Source: Corynebacterium doosanense CAU 212 = DSM 45436
GTDB lineage: Bacteria; Actinomycetota; Actinomycetes; Mycobacteriales; Mycobacteriaceae
Direction of reading: 5' to 3'
NCBI RefSeq assembly: GCF_000767055.1
Contig: NZ_CP006764.1
Span: 2,046,001-2,110,000 of the forward strand
Length of the DNA: 64,000 bases
A model generated the notes under the pieces. It saw only the letters and a program-made list of their open reading frames with translations, was not told where the DNA came from and did no database searches. Both the position numbers and the translations under genes were made by a program. Position 1 is the stretch's first letter, and the number at the start of each line of letters is the position of its first letter. Shown here in pieces: positions 25,056 through 33,902 of this stretch.

Positions 25056-25456
25056 TCCGCTTCACCGAGGCGGCCGAGCAGGTCCTCTCGTCCGAACATG
25101 CGGGCGCTGTCCACGGCGGTGGGGTGGCCGGCGCGGGGGTCGGCACCGGCGTCGATGAGCACGTCGACGACCTCGTCCTCCTTCTTGAAGATCGCCCCGG
25201 CCAGCGGCGACTGCCCCCGCTCGTTGAGTGCGTCGGGGTCGGCGCCCACCTCGATGAGGCCCTTGACCAGATTGGCGTGGCCGGAATAAGCGGCGAGCAT
25301 GAGGAAGGTGTTGCCCTCCATGTTCCGCAGGTTCGCGTCCACGCCCTGGCGGATGTACTCCACCAGGTCGACGTTGCCGCTGCGGGCCATCTCGAACAGG
25401 CGGATGACCAGTTCCTGGACGTCGTCGGGCAGGGGTTCCTGGGTGGTGTCAGACAT
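25052..25456 (-). CDS. Ankyrin-repeat protein
   Basis: A 134-aa cytoplasmic protein with three to four ankyrin repeats from about residue 25: NVDLVEYIRQGVDANLRN, GNTFLMLAAYSGHANLVKGL with IEVGADPDALNERGQSPLAGA, then the VVDVLIDAGADPRAG unit. Such short ankyrin proteins mediate protein contacts; a partner is not evident. A leaderless -10 (TAAACT plus 7 nt) sets the start at 25456 and discards a 26-residue upstream extension that runs into holA. Confidence 0.88.
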   Translation of the reverse strand: MSDTTQEPLPDDVQELVIRLFEMARSGNVDLVEYIRQGVDANLRNMEGNTFLMLAAYSGHANLVKGLIEVGADPDALNERGQSPLAGAIFKKEDEVVDVLIDAGADPRAGHPTAVDSARMFGREDLLGRLGEAE

Positions 25457-25469
25457 GTTGGCCAGTTTA
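25457..25469 (-). promoter_or_regulatory. Leaderless -10 of ankyrin-lysE operon
   Basis: TAAACT (minus strand, 25469-25464), 7 nt, ATG at 25456. It overlaps the last codon of holA. Confidence 0.5.
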
Positions 25470-26402
25470 TCCTGCCAGCTCCGAGATCCTCCGCACGGCA
25501 TTCTCCACGGCGAAATCGGCGTCGCCACCAGCACCTTTGGCGCGGGCGTCGAGATCCGCGACGATGATCACCGCCTCGCTGACGTTGTCCCCGCTCCAGC
25601 GCCGGGCCACCGACATGGTCTTCTCCACCACGAAGGGGTGCATGCCCAGGGTGCCGGCCAGCTGCTTCGCGTTGGCACCCCGGGTGGTGTACAGCCGGGC
25701 GATCGCGCCGACCTTGGAGCCGAGCGCCGCGGCGAGCGCCACCGGGCTGGCCCCGAGCTGCAGCGCGCGACGGGTCGAGGCCAGCGCCTGCGCCGTCTTG
25801 CCCGCCACGGCAAGGTCGGCGATGTCGAAACCATTGACCTCGGCGACCCCCGCGTAATAGGTGCGCACGTCTGCCTCGGTGACGTCGCCGCCGGTGTCGG
25901 CCACGAGCTGCGAGACCGCGGACGCCAGCTCGCGCAGGTCCGAACCCACTCCCTCGAGCAGTGCGTGGACGACGTCGGGCGTGGGCCGCACCCCGTGGGA
26001 GCGGAACTCCGCCATCGCCCAGCCGGGCAGGTCCTTGCGGGCGATCTTGTCCACCCTGTGCACCACGCAGGCCTTCTCGAACTTCTTCACCAGCGCCTTG
26101 TTTCGCCCTCCCCCGGTGTGCTGGATGAGCATGTAGATCCCCGGCGCGGGGTCGACCGCGGTCTGCAACAGGAGCTCGGTGGGTTCCTTTCCGGCCAGGT
26201 CGGTGCCGGTGAACACAAGGATCCGGTCCTCCGCGAACAGCGAGGGGCTGGTGAGGTCGATGATCTCCGATGTGGTGATCTCCCCCGCGCGCACGAGCGT
26301 GACCTCGGCGTGCGGACCGATCTGCTCAATGAGCTGCCGGCGCACCCGTTCCGCGAGGAACTGCTCCTCGCCGAGGATGAGGTGGACCTGTTCGACTGCC
26401 AT
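25467..26402 (-). CDS. holA: DNA polymerase III delta subunit
   Basis: A 311-aa clamp-loader subunit that opens the beta clamp. From ATG 26402 it begins MAVEQVHLILGEEQFLAERV, the usual HolA start, with ALVKKFEKACVVHRVDKI in the middle and a C-terminal collar domain (DIADLAVAGKTAQALASTRRAL). Two other in-frame ATGs at 26420 and 26411 exist, but TACTAT lies 7 nt before 26402, the leaderless arrangement. Located downstream of comEC on the same strand, as in other corynebacteria. Confidence 0.92.
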   Translation of the reverse strand: MAVEQVHLILGEEQFLAERVRRQLIEQIGPHAEVTLVRAGEITTSEIIDLTSPSLFAEDRILVFTGTDLAGKEPTELLLQTAVDPAPGIYMLIQHTGGGRNKALVKKFEKACVVHRVDKIARKDLPGWAMAEFRSHGVRPTPDVVHALLEGVGSDLRELASAVSQLVADTGGDVTEADVRTYYAGVAEVNGFDIADLAVAGKTAQALASTRRALQLGASPVALAAALGSKVGAIARLYTTRGANAKQLAGTLGMHPFVVEKTMSVARRWSGDNVSEAVIIVADLDARAKGAGGDADFAVENAVRRISELAG

Positions 26403-26415
26403 GGGTGTCATAGTA
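26403..26415 (-). promoter_or_regulatory. Leaderless -10 of holA
   Basis: TACTAT (minus strand, 26415-26410) then 7 nt and ATG 26402; a near-consensus -10. Confidence 0.55.
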
Positions 26416-26420
26416 GCCAC

Positions 26421-28064
26421 CTAAAATCTCCCGTCCGCAGCGTGCTGCGTGCCGTCGCGGTGCAGGGTGACCGGGCCGTCGCGGTTGGGGTACAACACGG
26501 GCACGCCGTCGCGGGTCACGGTGGGCCGGTCGGCGGGCTCGCCGCGTGCGTCCTCCACGATGATGAGCTGCGTCCCCGCCGGTACTGCGCCCACGTCCTC
26601 CTCGCCGGCCACGGTGGCGGTGTGCAGCTCACCCGGGTCGATGGTCGGTGAACTTATCGACGGCCACGCCAACCACACCGCGCCCAACGCCACGCACCCG
26701 GTTGTCAGCAGCACCCGCCGGCTGACCAGCCCGGCGATCACCCAGCCGTAGACCAGCAGCACGGTCGCCGGCGCCGCCGCGACGCTCACCAGCGGCAGGG
26801 CGGCGCACACCCGCGCCACGGTGTGTATCCACCAGGTCAGTGGGGTGATCAGCCACAGCACCGGTACCTCCCACGGCCCCGGAACGAGCGAGAGCACGGT
26901 GGCGAGGAGCCCGAGCACCGTCACCGGAGCGGCCGCGGGCGCGACCAGGACGTTGGCCAGCACGGACACCAGGGACACCTCCCCGGTCATGAGCGCGATG
27001 ATCGGCATGGTCACCGCGTCCGCCGCGATGGCCACCGCCAGCGCGCGGGCCAGGACGGGTGGCAGGCCCGCGGGCATGAGGGGGCGGGCGATCACCGGCA
27101 TGAGTGCGACAATCCCTGCCGTCGCGGCCACGGACAGGGCGAACCCGAAATCCACGGCCAGGCCTGGGTCCACGACAAGCAGCACCAGCACCGCCACCGA
27201 CAACGCGTGCACGGGCTGCATCCTGCTGGAGGCGATGACGGCCACCAGTCCCACCACCCCGGTCACCGCCGCCCGGAGAATGGACGGCTCCGTCCCCACC
27301 AGACAGACGTAGGCGAGGAGTGCCCCGACGGCCGCCGCGACCTGGACCCGCGGCCCCAGGCTCAGCGCCCGGCAGAGCAGCAACGCCGTCGTGGTTACCA
27401 CGGCGACGTTGGCCCCGCTCACTGCCGAGAGATGGGACAGGCCCGTCTGCAGGTAGAGATCCGTGCTCATGTCGCTCTGCAGCGAGGTGTCCCCCAGCGT
27501 CATTCCCGGGATCAGACCGCGGTGTTCCCCGGGGACATGGGCAGACACGGACTCGGCGAACGCCCGCCGGACCGCCCCGGCGAATGCGGCCACACCGGCC
27601 GGTTCCCCCACGGGGGTCACCTCGCCGTTGGCGACGAGCAGTCCGAGCCCCGGCCGTCCCGAGGGGCTCAGCCCCGCCGCGACCGTGACCGGGGTGCCGG
27701 AACCCAGCTCAAGGGCTTCGGGATCCTCGGTAAACACCGGCAGAAGGCCGGGATAGCCCGCGACGCGGACCTCGAGGAGGACCGACCCGGAGCTGGTCAC
27801 GGACGGGGCGCCCGTGACGGCCGCCGGGAACTCGGGCGGGGCGGAGAACGCCTCCGCCACCCGTCGGCGCACGTCGCCGGCCCCGACCACGAGCAGGCCC
27901 ACCGACCCCGTGAACAGCGCCTGGCCGTGCTCGCGCAGCAGCAGAATGAGCACGGACACGGCCAGAATCACCGCATACGCCGGAAACGATTCGCGTGTCA
28001 GCAGCAGAGCAATGAGTGCTCCCCAGCACGTCAGCGCCGCGGGGAGCAGACGCAGTTCGCTCAC
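26421..28064 (-). CDS. comEC: ComEC/Rec2-family membrane channel protein
   Basis: A 547-aa polytopic membrane protein. The competence-domain signature is HLSAVSGANVAVVTTTALLL (about residues 210-229), followed by repeated hydrophobic stretches. In naturally competent bacteria ComEC carries single-stranded DNA across the membrane. The C-terminal metallo-beta-lactamase-like domain of full-length (700-800 aa) ComEC is missing; only about 60 residues follow the last helix. It is grouped with comEA in the normal order, with a small membrane protein gene between them. GTG start. Confidence 0.88.
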   Translation of the reverse strand: MSELRLLPAALTCWGALIALLLTRESFPAYAVILAVSVLILLLREHGQALFTGSVGLLVVGAGDVRRRVAEAFSAPPEFPAAVTGAPSVTSSGSVLLEVRVAGYPGLLPVFTEDPEALELGSGTPVTVAAGLSPSGRPGLGLLVANGEVTPVGEPAGVAAFAGAVRRAFAESVSAHVPGEHRGLIPGMTLGDTSLQSDMSTDLYLQTGLSHLSAVSGANVAVVTTTALLLCRALSLGPRVQVAAAVGALLAYVCLVGTEPSILRAAVTGVVGLVAVIASSRMQPVHALSVAVLVLLVVDPGLAVDFGFALSVAATAGIVALMPVIARPLMPAGLPPVLARALAVAIAADAVTMPIIALMTGEVSLVSVLANVLVAPAAAPVTVLGLLATVLSLVPGPWEVPVLWLITPLTWWIHTVARVCAALPLVSVAAAPATVLLVYGWVIAGLVSRRVLLTTGCVALGAVWLAWPSISSPTIDPGELHTATVAGEEDVGAVPAGTQLIIVEDARGEPADRPTVTRDGVPVLYPNRDGPVTLHRDGTQHAADGRF

Positions 28065-28088
28065 CCGGGTACACCCCCGGGGAAGGCG

Positions 28089-28394
28089 TCAGATCTCGCG
28101 CGGCTCCCCGGGCCTGTGCTGCTCCTCCTGCAGGCGCTGGTCGCGCTCCCACTTTTCACTGCTGCTCGATCCGGCAGTGGCCATGCCCGCGCCGAGGGTC
28201 GGCGGGGTGGTGATCCGCCCGGAGGAGGCGGCCCAGACAAGGTCGAGGATGAGCGCGATGCCCACGACGATGAGGATGACGGCGATAACCAGGGACAGGG
28301 TCGAGTCCTGCAGTCCGACGAGCACCACACCGATGATGAGCAGGGTGAAACCGAGAATGCTCTCGATGATCAGTCGGAACCACATATTCGACAT
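28089..28394 (-). CDS. Small two-helix membrane protein (101 aa)
   Basis: Not in a family I can name. Two hydrophobic helices lie at about residues 6-27 and 32-54 (ESILGFTLLIIGVVLVGL and LVIAVILIVVGIALILDLVW). A hydrophilic charged tail follows (KWERDQRLQEEQHRPGEPRE). It lies between comEA and comEC on the same strand with AGGAG before the ATG. Whether it takes part in DNA uptake is unknown. Confidence 0.75.
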   Translation of the reverse strand: MSNMWFRLIIESILGFTLLIIGVVLVGLQDSTLSLVIAVILIVVGIALILDLVWAASSGRITTPPTLGAGMATAGSSSSEKWERDQRLQEEQHRPGEPREI

Positions 28395-28439
28395 GGGCGG
28401 CGCTCCTAGTGTGCATGTGAAAATACCTTTTTATTCACC

Positions 28440-29135
28440 CTACAGCGTCACGTGATCTTTGATGGCCTCGAACTTGGCGGGGCCGATCCCGGAGACATCC
28501 ATGAGCTGCTCGATCGAGGTGAACCCCCCGTTCTGCTCCCGGAACTCGATGATCGCCGCCGCCGTCGCCTCCCCCACCCCGTCGAGGGTGCTCAGACCCG
28601 CAGCGTCGGCGGAATTCAGCGACACCATGCCGCCCGCCGCCGCTCCAGCCGAACCAGCCGAACCAGCCGGTGGCGCCGGTGCCGCGCCTACGGCCGGGAC
28701 GACGATCTGCTGCCCGTCCACCAGCAGCTGCGCCTGGTTGAGCGCGGCCGGGTCCGCGCCCTCGAGCAACCCGCCTGCGGCGATGATCGCATCGGCCACC
28801 CGCGCGCCCGGCTCGAGGGTGACCAGCCCCTGGACCACGACGGCCCCCACCACGGAGACGACGATGGTGCCCCCGGAAGTGGCGGCTTCCGGCGCCACCG
28901 CAGCGGGTGCGGAGGCTGCGGGAGCGGAGGGAGCCAACGCACCGTCACCCGTGCGGAAGAGCAGGTGGGACAGCATCAGGCCGACGATCACCGCCAGCAC
29001 ACCCGCGGCGATGATCGCCGTCCGGGTGCCGATGGCTATGCGCGGCGGCTGGTCGGGAAAGGAGATGTCGAGGCGGGTTTCTTCACCGGTGGGACGGACG
29101 AACTCACCGAGGCGACTGGCCACACTGTTGCTCAT
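28440..29135 (-). CDS. comEA: ComEA-like DNA-binding protein (SLBB + helix-hairpin-helix)
   Basis: A 231-aa protein. A short cytoplasmic N-terminus precedes one membrane helix (about residues 33-55, RTAIIAAGVLAVIVGLMLSHL). Then come an Ala/Pro-rich linker, an SLBB domain (IVVSVVGAVVVQGLVTLEPG) and a C-terminal tandem helix-hairpin-helix with SLNSADAAGLSTLDGVGEAT and MDVSGIGPAKFEAI. It would bind double-stranded DNA outside the membrane. A leaderless -10 (TAGCTT plus 7 nt) supports the ATG. Confidence 0.92.
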   Translation of the reverse strand: MSNSVASRLGEFVRPTGEETRLDISFPDQPPRIAIGTRTAIIAAGVLAVIVGLMLSHLLFRTGDGALAPSAPAASAPAAVAPEAATSGGTIVVSVVGAVVVQGLVTLEPGARVADAIIAAGGLLEGADPAALNQAQLLVDGQQIVVPAVGAAPAPPAGSAGSAGAAAGGMVSLNSADAAGLSTLDGVGEATAAAIIEFREQNGGFTSIEQLMDVSGIGPAKFEAIKDHVTL

Positions 29136-29148
29136 GGCTCACAAGCTA
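29136..29148 (-). promoter_or_regulatory. Leaderless -10 of comEA
   Basis: TAGCTT (minus strand, 29148-29143), 7 nt, ATG 29135. Confidence 0.45.
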
Positions 29149-29187
29149 GAACCCCGGCGTCGCCACCGCAGACCCCCCTGTGGACAA

Positions 29188-30024
29188 CTACTCCGCAGCG
29201 TCCGTTTCCGCGGATTCATCCACAGGCGCCTGCGCGAACACGGCCGAGACCCCGACGGCGCCGACACCGGTGTGCACGGCCAGGACCTCGGACATCGTGG
29301 TGGAGAGGAAGCTGGAACCCTCCGGCAGGACGTCCTCGAGCAGCTCCTGGAGGTCACTCGCCGCGTCCGCTGCCTCGTTATGCTGGATGGCCACAAAACA
29401 CGCCTCTCCCCGGGCGCTCTCCGCGACGAGCTCCACCAGCTTGGTGAAGGCCTTGGTCTGCGTGCGGGTCTTTCCCACCAGCTCGAGCTTGCCGCCCACA
29501 ATCTGCATGAGGGGTTTGGTGGCCAGGGTCGCGGCCGAGAGCATCGCGGTACCGGCGGACATCCTTCCGGATCGCCGCACCCCGTCGATGCGGTGCAGAT
29601 ACACCCAGGTGGCGGAGCGTTCCAGCGTATCGACGGCCGTGGCCAGGCATTCGTCGTGATCCGCCCCGCTGTTCGCCCGCGTCGCCGCCGCCATCGCCGC
29701 CGCGCCGATGGCCATGCCGGCCGTTCCGGTCTCCACGACCTGCACGGTGTCGTCGAAGACCGCCGCCGCGGCCTCCGCCGCCGAGTGGGTGGAGGAGAGA
29801 GCGCTGGAGAGGTGCAGCGCCACGACGCCGTCGTCCCCACCCCGCTCGAGCTGCCGCGCGTAGGCGGCCACCAGTTCCAGCGTCGAGAGGCCGGACGTGC
29901 TAGTCTCCACCCCGTCCTTGACCTCTTTGCTCATGACATGGAGGTCGAGCACGGTGATGTCCAGCTCGTCGACGATCTCCTGCGGCAGGCCGGAGGAGGA
30001 GTCGGTGACAATTCTGACGGCCAT
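29188..30024 (-). CDS. DegV-family fatty-acid-binding protein
   Basis: A 278-aa cytoplasmic protein. DegV features are the N-terminal VRIVTDSSSGLPQEIVDEL (about residues 3-21), GLSTLELVAAYARQLERG and the RSGRMSAGTAMLSAATLATKP segment. DegV (FakB) proteins bind fatty acids, for presentation to a FakA kinase where one exists. No FakA gene is present here. It is directly after gpgP (stop and start adjoin), forming the end of the nadD-rsfS-gpgP-degV block also known from mycobacteria. Confidence 0.9.
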   Translation of the reverse strand: MAVRIVTDSSSGLPQEIVDELDITVLDLHVMSKEVKDGVETSTSGLSTLELVAAYARQLERGGDDGVVALHLSSALSSTHSAAEAAAAVFDDTVQVVETGTAGMAIGAAAMAAATRANSGADHDECLATAVDTLERSATWVYLHRIDGVRRSGRMSAGTAMLSAATLATKPLMQIVGGKLELVGKTRTQTKAFTKLVELVAESARGEACFVAIQHNEAADAASDLQELLEDVLPEGSSFLSTTMSEVLAVHTGVGAVGVSAVFAQAPVDESAETDAAE

Positions 30025-30729
30025 CTAGAGTTCCACCACTCCCAGGTTCCACCCGTCCAGGTACCACTGCGCATCCACGGGTGCGCCGGGGTCGAACCGG
30101 GCTGCCGCGGTCTCGAAGCGGGGATCGTCTAGCGCGTCAGCGGAACCCGGGGTGTAGGTCGGGCGGGCCGTGAGCACGGCGAAATGTGTGTTATTCAGCG
30201 TGCTGAGCATGGGATACATGTCCGGGGAGAACCCGAGCAGCGAACCGGTGAGGGCGGAGATGGTGCCGCCGTGGGCGACGACCAGGACCGTCGAGCCCTC
30301 CCATTCCGGGAAGGAGGTCATGAGTTCGTCGATGACCGGGCGGGCGCGTCGCGCGACGTCGATGCGTGATTCTCCGCCGGGCGGTGCCCACTGGGCGTCG
30401 TGACGCCAGGCTGCGCGCGCACCGGGGAACTGCTCGTCCACCTCGGTGTGTCCGAGGTCCTGCCACTGCCCCAGGTCGGTCTCGCGCAGGCGGGCATCGA
30501 TCTGCAGGTCGACGCCGATGAGGTCCGCCACCACGCCGGCGGTGTCGGCGGCGCGGGAGAGGTCGGAGGAGACGATCCGGGAGATGCCGGCGGCCCGGAG
30601 GCAGTCAGCCACCTGGCGGGCACCCTCCCAGCCCTGCTCGGAGAGACTGGTGTCCAGGTGGCCCTGCATGCGGCGCGTGGCATTGTGGATCGTCTGGCCG
30701 TGGCGCAGCATGATGAGTCGACGGGACAT
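30025..30729 (-). CDS. gpgP: Histidine phosphatase family, probable glucosyl-3-phosphoglycerate phosphatase
   Basis: A 234-aa enzyme of the phosphoglycerate mutase-like superfamily with the catalytic RHG at residues 9-11 (LIMLRHGQTIHN), SSDLSRAADTA, LRETDLGQWQ and the second histidine in VLVVAHGGTISAL. In Mycobacterium tuberculosis the phosphatase beside rsfS and nadD (Rv2419c) is GpgP, which dephosphorylates glucosyl-3-phosphoglycerate for methylglucose lipopolysaccharide synthesis. Assignment here rests on that conserved neighbourhood. A broad-specificity phosphatase is the alternative. Confidence 0.8.
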   Translation of the reverse strand: MSRRLIMLRHGQTIHNATRRMQGHLDTSLSEQGWEGARQVADCLRAAGISRIVSSDLSRAADTAGVVADLIGVDLQIDARLRETDLGQWQDLGHTEVDEQFPGARAAWRHDAQWAPPGGESRIDVARRARPVIDELMTSFPEWEGSTVLVVAHGGTISALTGSLLGFSPDMYPMLSTLNNTHFAVLTARPTYTPGSADALDDPRFETAAARFDPGAPVDAQWYLDGWNLGVVEL

Positions 30730-30752
30730 CGGTCTTCTACCTCGCGGGAGTT

Positions 30753-31253
30753 CTAGTACTCGTCGTCGTCCTCGACTGGACCGTCGCCGGCCAGCGGGAT
30801 CTCGTCGATGGATCCCACGGTGCGGGTGTTGACGTCATCCGAGAAGTCGCTCGACCGGGTGAAGGAGTCCACACCCTCGATGGTGATGAGCGGGGTGTCG
30901 GCGTAGAGGCGGTCGAGGCCGTAGAACTCGCGCTCCTGGGCCCGCTGCACGTGGACGATGAACTGACCGTAGTCGAGCAGCACCCAGCGGTTCTCCCGGT
31001 GACCCTCGCGTCGCAGCGGCTCAAGGCCGGCCGCGGTGAGCTGATCCTCAACTTCTTCCACGATGGAGCCGACCTGGCGGTCGTTGGAGGCGGAGACGAC
31101 GACAAAGACATCGGAAATGCCCATGACGTCGGAGACGTCGTAACAGGCGATGGATTCGCCCTTTTTCTCATCGGCGGCGCGGGCGGCGATCGCGGCGAAG
31201 TTGCGGGCGGAGTCAGAGGCGGTCAATGAAGTGAGGTCCTTACTGTCTTCCAT
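30753..31253 (-). CDS. rsfS: Ribosome silencing factor RsfS
   Basis: A 166-aa RsfS/Iojap protein. The core ASNDRQVGSIVEEVEDQL, GHRENRWVLLDYGQFIVHV and REFYGLDRLYADTP is intact. An acidic C-terminal tail of about 45 residues extends past the usual end. RsfS binds ribosomal protein L14 and blocks subunit joining when nutrients are short. The start MEDSKDLTSLT at 31253 is chosen over a long upstream frame that overlaps nadD. Confidence 0.93.
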   Translation of the reverse strand: MEDSKDLTSLTASDSARNFAAIAARAADEKKGESIACYDVSDVMGISDVFVVVSASNDRQVGSIVEEVEDQLTAAGLEPLRREGHRENRWVLLDYGQFIVHVQRAQEREFYGLDRLYADTPLITIEGVDSFTRSSDFSDDVNTRTVGSIDEIPLAGDGPVEDDDEY

Positions 31254-31312
31254 GACGGGGAGTTGCTGAGCAGAAAACTCTCCCCAGTCTTGCACGAAAC
31301 CCAGGTTATTTC

Positions 31313-31930
31313 CTAGTTGTCCGGGATCGTCGGCGGCGCGTAGAGGCTGTTTTTGGCGATGTACTGAACCACCCCGTCGGGAACGAGGTACCACACCGGC
31401 AGACCGGACATGGCCCGCTCGCGGCAGTCGGTGGAGGAAATGGCCATCGCGGGGACGTCGATGAGTTCCACCAGCTTCTGCTTCTCCGGCGGGAGCATGT
31501 CCTCGCTGAGGGTGTATCCGGGCCGCGTGACACCCACGAACGTCGCCTCGTCGAACATCGCCTCCCACTCGTGCCAGGAGAGGATCGACCCCAGGGCGTC
31601 GGCGCCGGTGATGAAGAAGAATTCGGCGTCCGGATGAAGCGCACGCAGGTCCCGCAGCGTATCGACGGTGTACGTCGGGCCATCCCGGTCAATGTCCACC
31701 CGGCTGACCTCGAAGCGTGGGTTGGACGCCGTGGCGATCACGGTCATGAGATAGCGGTGCTCGGCGGGGCTGACCTCTTTCTCGGACTTCTGCCAGGGCT
31801 GCCCGGTGGGCACAAAGATCACCCGGTCGAGCGCGAAGCGGTGGGCGACCTCACTCGCCGCCACCAGGTGGCCATGGTGGATCGGGTCGAAGGTTCCACC
31901 CATGATGCCGATGCGTGCGCGCGTGCTCAT
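31313..31930 (-). CDS. nadD: Nicotinate-nucleotide adenylyltransferase
   Basis: A 205-aa NAD biosynthesis enzyme that makes deamido-NAD from nicotinate mononucleotide and ATP. The nucleotidyltransferase motif [19 protein letters not shown] (about residues 10-28) and the C-terminal ISSTDCRER are intact. The start at 31930 fits a leaderless -10 (TAGACT plus 8 nt). It heads the nadD-rsfS-gpgP-degV block. Confidence 0.95.
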   Translation of the reverse strand: MSTRARIGIMGGTFDPIHHGHLVAASEVAHRFALDRVIFVPTGQPWQKSEKEVSPAEHRYLMTVIATASNPRFEVSRVDIDRDGPTYTVDTLRDLRALHPDAEFFFITGADALGSILSWHEWEAMFDEATFVGVTRPGYTLSEDMLPPEKQKLVELIDVPAMAISSTDCRERAMSGLPVWYLVPDGVVQYIAKNSLYAPPTIPDN

Positions 31931-31944
31931 GCGCTGGGAGTCTA
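31931..31944 (-). promoter_or_regulatory. Leaderless -10 of nadD
   Basis: TAGACT (minus strand, 31944-31939), 8 nt, ATG 31930. Confidence 0.4.
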
Positions 31945-31974
31945 CCCGGCCGGCCGTCCCCGCACCGCGCTCTA

Positions 31975-32886
31975 CTAGTACCGGACCTCGTCCACCCAGG
32001 AGCCGAAGGCGTCGACGACCTGGTTGTCCCAGGGGCTCGGCGCGAGGAAGTACCGGCCGTGGTTGCCGCCGTTGCCCTGCGATTCGCGCAGCGTCTGCTC
32101 GGAGGTGTCACACACGCCGTCCTGGGGCAGGCAGTAGTTCACGCGGTGGTCGGTGGCGGCCACGGAGACGGAGTTGACGGGCAGCGAACCGATCATTCCG
32201 CCGGCCCCTCCCCCGGCGACGCCGACGGTGGACCAGTCACCGGCGCGGGTCATGGGGTTGCCCAGGTAGATCACTCCGGCGAGCTGACCGCGGCGGGCCA
32301 GCTCACGCTCGTGCTCGGCGACGACCATCGCGCCCTGCGAGTAACCGGTGAGCACGTACTGCGGGGCGCAGCCGGTGCGGTTCTGGTAGTCGTCGATGCC
32401 GCGCATGACCCCGTCGCGCCCGGCCGTGACGGACTCGGTGAACTGACCGGCGGCGGCGAGAGTGACGTTGACGGCAGGGATCGCCAGGTCCGCGGCGAGG
32501 CGGGCCCGGGCGAGGGTGCCGTCCGGGATAGGCACGTTGGGATCGGGAAGCGCGGGATAGGCCGCCGGGTAGTACGAGGGGTCGAGGCCGATGACGTCGA
32601 CGTCCTTCATCAGCGAAGCGCCGCCGTGGGTGGCGGCGTAGCGGCTCTCGGCGGTGCGCAGCATGGCGCGCATGGTCTCGCCTTCCCATCCGTTGCTGGT
32701 CCGGGGCCCACCGGAGTAGCTGGTGGGGGCCACCTGGGTCTGGCCGGAGCCGCGGGCGGCGACGACCGCGACAGCCGGGCAGCTGTCCTGGGCGGCGGCT
32801 ACGGGTGTCGCGATGGTGGCGGGAGCGACGGCGGCGGTGACAGCGGCGGCGAGGGAGGCGAACAGGGCGGGAAGCGAGCGGGTCAC
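31975..32886 (-). CDS. Secreted cutinase-family hydrolase
   Basis: A 303-aa exported protein with a cleavable signal peptide ([20 protein letters not shown]) and a cutinase alpha/beta hydrolase domain. [10 protein letters not shown] follows the first strand, the nucleophile elbow is GYSQGAM, and the late Asp and His are in CLPQDGVCD and NGGNHGRYF. Corynebacterial and mycobacterial cutinase-like proteins are esterases or phospholipases of the cell envelope. GTG start with only weak ribosome-binding signal. It is a paralogue of the next gene upstream. Confidence 0.88.
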   Translation of the reverse strand: MTRSLPALFASLAAAVTAAVAPATIATPVAAAQDSCPAVAVVAARGSGQTQVAPTSYSGGPRTSNGWEGETMRAMLRTAESRYAATHGGASLMKDVDVIGLDPSYYPAAYPALPDPNVPIPDGTLARARLAADLAIPAVNVTLAAAGQFTESVTAGRDGVMRGIDDYQNRTGCAPQYVLTGYSQGAMVVAEHERELARRGQLAGVIYLGNPMTRAGDWSTVGVAGGGAGGMIGSLPVNSVSVAATDHRVNYCLPQDGVCDTSEQTLRESQGNGGNHGRYFLAPSPWDNQVVDAFGSWVDEVRY

Positions 32887-32970
32887 GGCGGGCTCTTTCG
32901 GGGAGGTGACAAACGACCGGGGGGCAGGAAAACCTGGGTAATCCTAACCCCCCGCCGCCGATCCCGCTGG

Positions 32971-33885
32971 CTAACTGTCTTCGCTGCTCACCCACCCGGC
33001 GAACGTGTCCGCGACCAGGCCCGCGGACGGGTCCTCCGCGTCCTCGGCGTAGTACTCGGGGTGCGTCCCGCCCGTCGCGCCAAACTGGCCCGCAACGGTG
33101 TCCGGGGAGAGGTCGCAGACGATGTCCCGGGGCAGGCAGTAGTTGATTCTCCGGTCCACTCCGGACTCCCGTGGCCAGCGATCACCCAGCGCCGTGGCCA
33201 TTCCGCCGCTGCTCACCCGCTTACCCACGATGCTCGGATCGCCCGGCCGCAGCAGCGGATTACCCATGTAGATCACGCCGCGCAGCCTCCCCTGCTCCGC
33301 AAGCTGCTTCTCGACGGCCGTGAGCACCATTGCGCCCTGTGAGTATCCGATGAGCACGTAATCGGGGGCGCAGCCGGTGGCCTCCTCCCAGGCCTGGAGG
33401 TACCCCGGCGTGCCCGACACGCCCCGGCGCAGCGAATCGTCGAAGGCAGTGGCCGCCGTCGAACTGATCTCCACCGGCGAGCGGGACGACAGCACCGAGC
33501 TGGCGCGCTGCGCGAAGACCGCGGCGTCCACGTCCTCCCCGTCCTGGATCAGTTCGGGCAGGGGCATCGCCGCCGGGTAGACGGAGTTGTCCAGGCCGAT
33601 GACCGGGACGTTGGTCATGAGCTGCTCCCCGGTGCGCCCGAGGTGGCGGGCGGAGGCCGCGGTGATGAGGCCGGAGATGTTCTCCGCCTCGTAACCGTTG
33701 GATTCCCAGCGTGACTCCGGCGCGTAGCGCATGGGGGTGAGCTCGTCGTTCTGCTCGCTGCCCCGGGCGGCGACCACGGCGACCTCGGGGCAGGCTTCCG
33801 TCTCCACAGCCGCTGCCGCAGTGCGCGGAACCACCAGTGAAGAAAAGACCATTAAGCCAGTCAGCAGGACTGCGCGATTACTCAT
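32971..33885 (-). CDS. Secreted cutinase-family hydrolase (paralogue)
   Basis: A 304-aa exported hydrolase closely parallel to its neighbour: signal peptide MSNRAVLLTGLMVFSSLVVP, VVAARGSEQNDE, elbow GYSQGAM, Asp in CLPRDIVCDLS and His in TGGTHPEYY. The two genes are 84 nt apart in the same direction and probably arose by tandem duplication followed by considerable divergence. The start is supported by a leaderless -10 (TAATGT plus 7 nt). Confidence 0.88.
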   Translation of the reverse strand: MSNRAVLLTGLMVFSSLVVPRTAAAAVETEACPEVAVVAARGSEQNDELTPMRYAPESRWESNGYEAENISGLITAASARHLGRTGEQLMTNVPVIGLDNSVYPAAMPLPELIQDGEDVDAAVFAQRASSVLSSRSPVEISSTAATAFDDSLRRGVSGTPGYLQAWEEATGCAPDYVLIGYSQGAMVLTAVEKQLAEQGRLRGVIYMGNPLLRPGDPSIVGKRVSSGGMATALGDRWPRESGVDRRINYCLPRDIVCDLSPDTVAGQFGATGGTHPEYYAEDAEDPSAGLVADTFAGWVSSEDS

Positions 33886-33902
33886 TCTCGTGACATTAAT
33901 GT
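33886..33902 (-). promoter_or_regulatory. Leaderless -10 of cutinase paralogue within palindrome
   Basis: TAATGT (minus strand, 33898-33893) sits 7 nt before ATG 33885 and is part of the perfect palindrome ACATTAATGT (33893-33902), so a dimeric regulator could bind over the -10. Confidence 0.5.
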
